DNA from: Latrodectus hesperus
Taxonomy: Eukaryota > Arthropoda > Arachnida > Araneae > Theridiidae
Length of the DNA: 64,000 nucleotides
Direction: 5' to 3'
Assembly: GCA_037975125.1 (NCBI GenBank)
Contig: CM075860.1
Span: forward strand, 43,621,970 to 43,685,969
Within the stretch, counting starts at the first letter, position 1; the number at the start of each line of letters is the position of its first letter. Below the pieces are notes generated by a model. It worked only from the letters and a program-made list of their open reading frames with translations. It had not been told where the DNA came from and did no database searches. Shown here one piece after another: positions 57,496 through 64,000 of the stretch. Both the position numbers and the translations under genes were made by a program.

Positions 57496-58516
57496 CAGGA
57501 GATTCTAAATTGTTTTTACAAACTAAGAGGGGTGACAGTACCTATCCATGCAAGCAATAATTGCGTAGGAGCCTAGGGTCGCATACCACTTTGAGAGGCA
57601 GAAAAGAGGAATTCCCATCTGACAGTGCTTGCCCAACACTTATAACAGTGTTGGGTAAGCAAATGAATAATACCAAAGGTATCGCAATCATATTAATTGT
57701 TTAGTGAAAACCTCACAGCAAATGCTCAAAATGCCCCGTATGTGTGTCGTTGCACAGAATGCCCCCTATGTGTGTCGTTGCACAGTTGACACCGGCGAAG
57801 GAACGACTGGCGCACCCTCTCTTAGATTCCTGGTGCCGTATTCCTTTTGTCCCTGTCAACAATGATTCTAGCCTCGAGATCTTCAGCTGAGTCTACAGTA
57901 AGTACACTAAAGACTTTTTGTGCCACCAGAAGAAAAAATCCACTGAGTTGAGGTTCGGTGAGCGAGAATTCCAAGCCTCAGGTCAGCTACGTCCAATATA
58001 TCATGCGGGATATGTGGCATTCAAAAAGTTACAGACCATGATGGAAAAATGAGCTGGGGGCTCCATCGTGCGTAAGAGACAGGTCTCTCAGGATGGGGAG
58101 TGGAACAAACTCCAATAAACTGGGAAGCACTTGTTCTAAGAAGAGACGGTGTGTTTCGCCGGTTAAAAAGTCTGGCTTGATGCAAGAGCCTACCAGGTAA
58201 TCACCCAGATGTTCACGGAAAATTTCTGCTGGTGTCAGCGAGGGGTTGTACAGTGGGCATTGTTATCAGACCGTATTGATTCCGTTTTTACAGGACAACG
58301 CCTACTCTGATTGGCTTTCTCCCGTAGCCAATAAGAGCAAAATGCTACTTCTTCTCTGTGGAAATTTGCATACGGTAAATTCGTGATAGATTCTTGATGT
58401 GTTTCTGCTTTTCTGTCTCTCAGAGTGGAATGCGACCCTAGGCTCCTTTGTAATTATTGTTTGTATGGATGGGTACTATCACCCCTTTTAATTTGTAAAG
58501 ACAATTTAGAATCACC

Positions 58517-58519
<3 letters not shown>
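57496..58519 (-). mobile_element. Defective mariner-like element inserted in TA microsatellite
   Basis: Inverted ends of about 110 bp: AGATTCTAAATTG..TTTTACAAA at the left and its complement at the right, with the shared GAGCCTAGGGTCGCAT. TA lies on both sides. On the minus strand the interior still reads THDGAPSSFFHH (second catalytic Asp) and AWNSRSPNLNSVDFFFW (third Asp), then a CQLCNDTHxGHFEHLL-like end. The N-terminal domain is missing and stops are present. Confidence 0.83.
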
Positions 58520-58603
<84 letters not shown>

Positions 58604-58613
58604 ATATATATAT

Positions 58614-58647
<34 letters not shown>
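58520..58647. repeat. TA microsatellite segment
   Basis: About 125 bp of TA repeats between the defective mariner and the SINE C. Confidence 0.95.
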
Positions 58648-58649
<2 letters not shown>

Positions 58650-58941
58650 CCGTTGACCACGAAAGTGAAAGTATGACTTTGTTTTATACCACTCCGATAG
58701 ATGGCTCCACCAGATGATCCAATCTCTCAATTTGGACACTGATCTGGAGAGGGAGAAAATTGTATTCAGACCATTGTCCCCCTGGAAACTGCTCAGCGAC
58801 CGACCACGGGATCAACAATTCCACAGATTTAACGAGCACGTATATCACATGTACTCGGTGGGTGTCTTTGGCGGCATTGGGAATCAAACCCATCCTTCCT
58901 GACGGAAGGCCGATTCCGTAACCACTAGGCTAACATGGCCC

Positions 58942-58942
<1 letters not shown>
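58648..58942 (-). mobile_element. tRNA-derived SINE, family C, in the TA microsatellite
   Basis: The minus strand starts GGGCCATGTTAGCCTAGTGG, then GGGTTTGATTCCCAATGCC and CACCGAGTACATGTG, matching 43594-43837. TA repeats touch both ends. Confidence 0.88.

Positions 58943-58998
<56 letters not shown>
58943..58998. repeat. TA microsatellite segment
   Basis: TA repeats up to the left end of the DD41D element. Confidence 0.95.
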
Positions 58999-59001
<3 letters not shown>

Positions 59002-59274
59002 GGTGATTATAAAAAAACTTTGCCAACATCTGCACTTCTAGCGTCCATTCTATTTAACCGATCAAGATGATATTTCAAATATAGTTCTTTTGAGATATGC
59101 GCTCGAGATTCTGTGAATGGCAACACAGTGGCCCTCGCGGTTACAGTTATAGTGACAGAAACTCGAAATTTTCGAATGGCAACGTCTACTTTTTACCATC
59201 GCAAAATGTTCAGCACATGCGAAAACCCTAAATAGCGTTGAAACGGTACCGATATGTCTAAAAACGGACGTGTT
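58999..59274 (+). repeat. Left terminal inverted repeat of the DD41D element
   Basis: It pairs with 60655-60930; differences include ATTTCAAAT/ACTTCAAAT, CTGTGAAT/CTATGAAT and GTCTACT/GCCTACT. Confidence 0.95.
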
Positions 59275-59466
59275 CTGCAAACACAAAAAAGAGTTTTGAA
59301 AACCGGCCAATAAAACACGATCTGGGCGCACGCAATAAATTTGCATGTGACAGAGTCAAGAAACCAATCACAGAACGCCGGTCGCCAGATATTCAGCGTA
59401 GGAAACCTATAAAATACCAAGCGGGTATGCGAAGTCGTCATTCGGGAACTCGCACATGCCGACGAT

Positions 59467-60468
59467 ATGAGTCTTCCTAGGAAAGTTCGCGGTGAATTGA
59501 TCAAACTCTATTACCAAAATGGGATGAACGCTGCGGAAGCCTTGCGTGTGTATCGCCGCAATCATCGACAACGACGCGGCCCATGTACTCTGCAAGCTCT
59601 GCGTGATTTAGTGCGGAAATTCGAAGATACAGGCTGCACCTGTGACAAACAGCGCTCCGGACGGCCAACTGTTTCTGAGGACGTTGTCATGGAAGTGCAC
59701 CATACAGTGACTGCAGGACACACAGAAACCGCAAGAGGCATAGCGCGCGTGTTGGATGTTCCGAACTCAACGGTCCGCAAGCTCTTGCGCTCGGTACTTC
59801 ACATGTTTCCCTATCGGTTCCAGCGCGTCCAGATGTTGGAGCCGGGTGACCCACAACAACGTCTGGACTTCGCAAATGCATTTTTGTTACGATATGATGC
59901 GGATAACGACTGGCCACTTCGCATACTATGGACGGACGAGGCGCATTTCACCTTAAATGGCAGCATTAACACAAAGAATTGTGTGCACTGGGGAGAGACG
60001 AATCCTCATGCTGTGGCGCCAGTACCATTATTTGACGCCAAAGTGACTGCGTGGTGCGGCATTACAGCTACATTTGTTCTGGGCCCGTTCTTCTTTGAGG
60101 AAACGACCCCGATTGGCCCTGCAACATGTTCTGTAACGGGCCCTCGGTATGCAGCCATGCTGAAAAATTATGTCTTACCGGAGTTGCGTCGGCTGAATGC
60201 ACTCAATGACATTGTTTGGATGCAAGATGGCGCACCTCCACGTATAGCGAGGTCAGTTAAAAGGCTCCTGGATCAGCATTTTGGTGATCGCATCATCTCA
60301 CGCTATTATCCTTTTCCGTGGCCTGCGCGATCCCCAGATCTGACGCCTATGGATTTTTGGTTTTGGGGCTATCTCAAATCCAGAGTTTATCTGTGCAATC
60401 CTCAAACATTGTCGGACTTAAAGGATTCTATACGGCGTGAGATTGGAAACATCCCTCGTGCCATGTAG
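59467..60468 (+). CDS. DD41D transposase, 333 codons, truncated by one stop
   Basis: Transposase of the Tc1/mariner superfamily. Residues about 5-55 form a DUF4817-like helix-turn-helix (RGELIKLYYQNGMNAAEAL), followed by a second one (TARGIARVLDVPNSTVRKLL). The catalytic triad is Asp157 (ILWTDEAHF), Asp254 (VWMQDGAPP) and Asp296 (SPDLTPMDFWFWG), with 41 residues between the last two. After TAG at 60466 the same frame continues for 25 codons (TLSTVSRMQCVIACDG, then HVENV) to a TGA at 60544-60546. This is the usual C-terminal end of the family, so the TAG is most likely a single recent nonsense change. Whether the shortened protein works is unknown. Confidence 0.9.
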   Translation: MSLPRKVRGELIKLYYQNGMNAAEALRVYRRNHRQRRGPCTLQALRDLVRKFEDTGCTCDKQRSGRPTVSEDVVMEVHHTVTAGHTETARGIARVLDVPNSTVRKLLRSVLHMFPYRFQRVQMLEPGDPQQRLDFANAFLLRYDADNDWPLRILWTDEAHFTLNGSINTKNCVHWGETNPHAVAPVPLFDAKVTAWCGITATFVLGPFFFEETTPIGPATCSVTGPRYAAMLKNYVLPELRRLNALNDIVWMQDGAPPRIARSVKRLLDQHFGDRIISRYYPFPWPARSPDLTPMDFWFWGYLKSRVYLCNPQTLSDLKDSIRREIGNIPRAM

Positions 60469-60654
60469 CGTACAGCGACATTGTCCACCGTCTCCCGCAT
60501 GCAATGCGTAATTGCCTGTGATGGCACTCATGTGGAAAATGTTTGAAATTAATAAAGATTTTTTTCTCTATGTGTTCTCATCATTAAGCAGTGTCTTGTC
60601 TCTGTCGTATGCATTATTCCTCCGTGCGCCTTGAAGAACTGTTTGTATGTGTAT

Positions 60655-60927
60655 AACACGTCGGTTTTCGGACATATCGGTACCGTTTCAACGCTATTTA
60701 GGGTTTTCGCATGTGCTGAACATTTTGCGATGGTAAAAAGTAGGCGTTGCCATTCGAAAATTTCGAGTTTCTGTCACTATAACTGTAACCGCGAGGGCCA
60801 CTGTGTTGCCATTCATAGAATCTCGAGCGCATATCTCAAAAGAACTATATTTGAAGTATCATCTTGATCGGTTAAATAGAATGGACGCTAGAAGTGCAGA
60901 TGTTGGCAAAGTTTTTTTATAATCACC

Positions 60928-60930
<3 letters not shown>
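60655..60930 (-). repeat. Right terminal inverted repeat of the DD41D element
   Basis: Complement of 58999-59274 over its whole length. Confidence 0.95.

Positions 60931-61008
<78 letters not shown>
60931..61008. repeat. TA then GA microsatellite
   Basis: TA repeats to about 60973, then GA repeats to 61008. Confidence 0.95.
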
Positions 61009-61011
<3 letters not shown>

Positions 61012-61084
61012 TTGGTTCGCAGTATATGAGAGAAACGCGTGCAAAATTTATACTTAAAAATGAATCTTATTTTCCTTTTAAAAA

Positions 61085-61318
61085 CTAAGTGGCACAGTTG
61101 GGCCAAGGCCTACAGTGCCCGTATCATTATTCATGACCGAGGTCCCTGGGGTGCGATGGTCAGCCTTACATGAAACCCTTCAGTGTTTAGTTCCCAAGCA
61201 TGCTTGGTACTCAGTTTTATCCACCCACTGAAAGGATGGATGGCTAATTTGATCCTGTCCAGACCGAGGATCGAACGTAGAATCTTGGAGAACAAAGGGC
61301 TACCTCTACCTTTTGCTT
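61085..61318 (-). mobile_element. tRNA-derived SINE, unassigned family
   Basis: The minus strand has GGTAGAGGTAGCCC as box A and CTACGTTCGATCCTCGG as box B, with a body rich in CCACTGAAAGGATGG-type words on the plus strand. Confidence 0.65.
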
Positions 61319-63753
61319 TCTGTTTATCGATGAAAAATATGGAAAAGTAAATTCAAAATTTTTCTTACAAAATAACATTTTTTGTCACATATTTTTCTAT
61401 TATGTTATTAATTAGTATTACAGGCAACTTGTTACATGAGATAATACCGCAGTCATAGATCAGGGCACAAGCCTATGTTTTATAAAGATCGGCCTTTGTA
61501 AAACATAAGCTGATTGGAAACGGTGTGACTCCAGATACTCCATACATGAATGGGAGAGTTGTGTAATCTAAGAAATAAGGGAGCTTCATTGTGAAAGCTG
61601 CGCTCATCCAGGCTGTTGGCAGTCATTAGGATCGACTGTAACACCACTGCAAATGATTCTTCCGATTTCTTGGAGTTAAAAGCCAATGTGAGAGTATTCA
61701 CGCTGTGTATATACCTTATATAAGTACCTTAAGTTGGTGAGAGAATTGATAATTGGTAGAAATAAAGTAGCATGTTGGACAGTTGACACTGATCATTCAA
61801 GGACAGTTCAAGTCTGGTACATAATCATCCGATTTTGCTTCACAATCGAGCAAGTATTCATTTCATCGATGAACTCCTTGCTGAGTTATTGTTGTCAACT
61901 GGTCAAGTCCATATTTTGCTGGTGAAAGTCTATTAGTGGTTTGTCTATCCATTTTCTGTTATTAATTTTATAATTTTAATTTTACTGTCAATAAGATCTT
62001 CGCCAACGTAATGAAATTGCTTGATGTGTCTTTAGAGCAATAGAAATAGATCAAGCTTCAATAACTGTGACGGAAAATTGTTGCGTACTCGGGTTTCGTT
62101 GATCAAGAACGACACAATTTATGTAACGAAATTAAATTATATTTAATAACAGAATGCCATAAAATACAGTAGTTTGCAGTACTACTCAATTCGCAGCGCA
62201 CAAAACAGTTGGCACTTTTTTCAATACACAAGAAATAGATCTCTCTCGCAGCAATGTCAGTTGGCTATGAGAAGCTGACATCAACTGACCCCCCAGGCTT
62301 GTAACTTGTGGAAATCTGAGTGACAGCTAAAGAATAGCTTTCCCTCATTCATCATTAATTGCTTGGAATGCTTCAAGTGGAAAGTTCTTTAATGGAGAAG
62401 AAGAAAGAAATTTTATATTATAGCATCGGAAGATCTTCATGACTTTTCCAGAACATTCTTAACATTTCCAGAGTTATCTCTAAAATCGTCAAATAACGCT
62501 AACTTGGCGCAAATTTGGTAATATATCGCCACATTTTGCGCCAAAAATAAGTCGCCAAAACTGTGCCAATTTGGTGCTATATCTCCAATTTGGCGAGTTT
62601 CCTCTTTGACTAGTGTATTTCCAAAGTAAGGAACAGCCAATGGATGTTATTAGAAAGAGCTATAAAAAAATCATCTAATCAAGTTATTTACACCAAACTG
62701 ATTGTGAATTTACATTCTAAAATGTAGTATAAGAATAAATTAACACATTAGGACAAAAATATTTACAGATATGTTATAATATATTAATACAGAATTCGCT
62801 ACGATTTGTGAGTTGCTTAATAGAAATGCGCTTTAATACTTAAACATCGTTCATTGGTTTTAAAAATCTAATCATATGTGCACTTCGTATATAAAAATTT
62901 AGATACAAAGTTTAGAAATAAACTAATTATTTTTCATATATTTTTTGTGTTATTTCACAAAAAATATATTTTAAAAATAATAATTTGATGAATACATGAA
63001 TCTCGAATGAAAAAAAATTAATTAATGTTAATTCTGTATCATATTAGAATTCCATAAAATTCCATACTTTGATAAAATCGTATACATTATAATTCCGTAA
63101 AATTTTTAGACCTCATATTTGTTGATGCAAGTCATGTATTAATTTATCGATAATTAGTTTATCGATAAAAGCTTAAAGATGGAAACTTCTAAGCGAAAAT
63201 AGCCATTATATGCGATTTTATCGGATAAGATTCAGAAATTCTGCTATCGGCCGATAAAAATGTAATTCCTCCAGAAAGTAAATAGATTAGTTGATATTGA
63301 TTAGAAAGATATTAAATAGCAAAATGCTTTTGGTCTGATAATGTTTATTTCATTATTATTTTATTATATAGTTTTTAATTATTTATTTATTTTATTATTA
63401 TTAAATTTTTTCAAATAAATTCAAATACTAACCGTACCATGAATGTCTAATAATATCTTACTTTTTTAAAATAGCATTATTATCAAAAAACTTGTGAATA
63501 AGGAGACAAAAATTTAATTTCCTTAAATTGAATTCTTGTCTCCTTTAATTTCTTTAAATTAAATATCTATTCATCAAAAATAATAATTTTCAAACTTTAC
63601 TTGGATGAAAAGATTTCAAAAATCAATTTTTTTTTAAGAATTTATGTGACAATTATTTTACGATATAAAATCTCCTAAAACATTTTCTCTAAAGCAGTAC
63701 TTTTAGAGGGTTGTACGTATGTGTGTCGCCAATATAAAATATATATAATTCAT
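61319..63753. other. No gene recognised; possible old repeats
   Basis: Two GC-richer stretches stand out: 61440-61700 with a 73-codon minus-strand frame of unknown family, and 62030-62310. From 62490 to 62600 the words TTGGCG and CGCCA recur in both orientations, as in an old foldback element. No protein family was recognised. Confidence 0.5.
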
Positions 63754-63815
63754 AAAGAAGATACAGAAACTTGAACACACATTTTGTCACACATGTCCAA
63801 GTTTCTGTATCTTCT
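63754..63815. repeat. Perfect 19-bp inverted repeat (hairpin)
   Basis: AAGAAGATACAGAAACTTG at 63754-63772 is exactly complemented by 63797-63815 around a 24-base loop. Confidence 0.93.
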
Positions 63816-63869
63816 TGACGTGACATATATTGTCAATAGGATCCAAATAGGTAGATGAATGATCGGTTC

Positions 63870-63990
63870 CCTAGTTTTCTATTCAACAGTTCGTGGGCTC
63901 GAATCCCATAAAAGCCGTGCACAACTGTGATTCAGAACCCATTTTTCCCTACAGGTCACTTTCGAATAAGCTTTTAAGAGTGCAAACATT
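63870..63990 (+). mobile_element. tRNA-derived SINE, family A, partial
   Basis: TTCAACAGTTCGTGGGCTCG and AATCCCATAAAAGCCGTG, then ATTCAGAACCCATTTTTCCC, align with the middle of family A. The 5' part is missing and the 3' part is diverged. Confidence 0.65.
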
Positions 63991-64000
63991 GACTGTACAG

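Larger units (their letters stand above)
58999..60930 (+). mobile_element. DD41D mariner-like transposon with 276-bp terminal inverted repeats
   Basis: The ends CAGGGTGATTATAAAAAA are mirrored exactly, and the inverted repeats (58999-59274, 60655-60930) agree over about 276 bp with only a handful of mismatches. TA lies on each side, within a TA repeat. The single intronless transposase gene lies between them, followed by AATAAA at 60551. It looks young. A second, defective relative lies at 57496. Confidence 0.95.

Noticed and set aside
61480..61701. A 73-codon minus-strand frame considered as a further SDR or other host exon.
   Set aside because: No NNAG, YxxxK or other recognisable motif; the strand is opposite to the SDR exons.

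Overview
The window is eukaryotic and most likely from a spider or another arachnid. I infer this from strongly AT-rich DNA, short exons separated by AT-rich introns with GT..AG borders, and a dense mix of arthropod-type mobile elements: tRNA-derived SINEs, RNase-H-bearing LINE fragments, and Tc1/mariner, hAT, pogo/Tigger, Merlin and piggyBac elements. The species cannot be fixed from the sequence alone.

Layout, left half (1-30.2 kb). This part holds two host genes head to head. EXO1 (5'-3' exonuclease 1, mismatch repair and DNA end resection) is on the minus strand. Its start codon is at 12184, eight exons are visible down to 1422, and the gene leaves the window to the left. D2HGDH (mitochondrial D-2-hydroxyglutarate dehydrogenase) is on the plus strand with its start at 12922. 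It has seven exons that join in phase to a complete 498-codon reading frame ending at 30199. The two start codons are 737 bp apart, so the genes probably share a divergent promoter region. Their introns carry DNA transposons with readable ends: Merlin in EXO1 intron 1, and in D2HGDH a piggyBac remnant (intron 3), a 2.7-kb hAT (intron 5) and an internally deleted Tigger (intron 6), plus SINEs.

Layout, right half (30.2-64 kb). This part is richer in GC and in repeats. Two exons of a short-chain dehydrogenase gene (C-factor/sniffer type) lie at 34180-34311 and 41327-41384; later exons were not found. One true tRNA gene, tRNA-Leu(UAG), lies at 47134-47214. Everything else recognisable is mobile or repetitive: about twenty tRNA-derived SINE copies in at least six families, many with exact target-site duplications (TSDs); a 5'-truncated LINE with a 13-bp TSD (52435-53926); a LINE deletion derivative near 50.3 kb; several Tc1/mariner remnants; a nearly intact DD41D-type mariner-like element with 276-bp inverted repeats (58999-60930); a 151-bp tandem array; a 22-bp GATCAA minisatellite; and a long TA microsatellite that has taken several insertions. 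An assembly gap (N) spans 43838-44334.

The most unusual items are a very small (about 60 bp) hairpin sequence found at two loci as an insertion flanked by 9-11 bp direct repeats; the TA microsatellite that received three insertions; and an unclassified degraded coding-like region at 37.7-38.8 kb. Coordinates of splice sites, inverted repeats and TSDs were read directly. Family assignments rest on remembered family motifs, without any database search.
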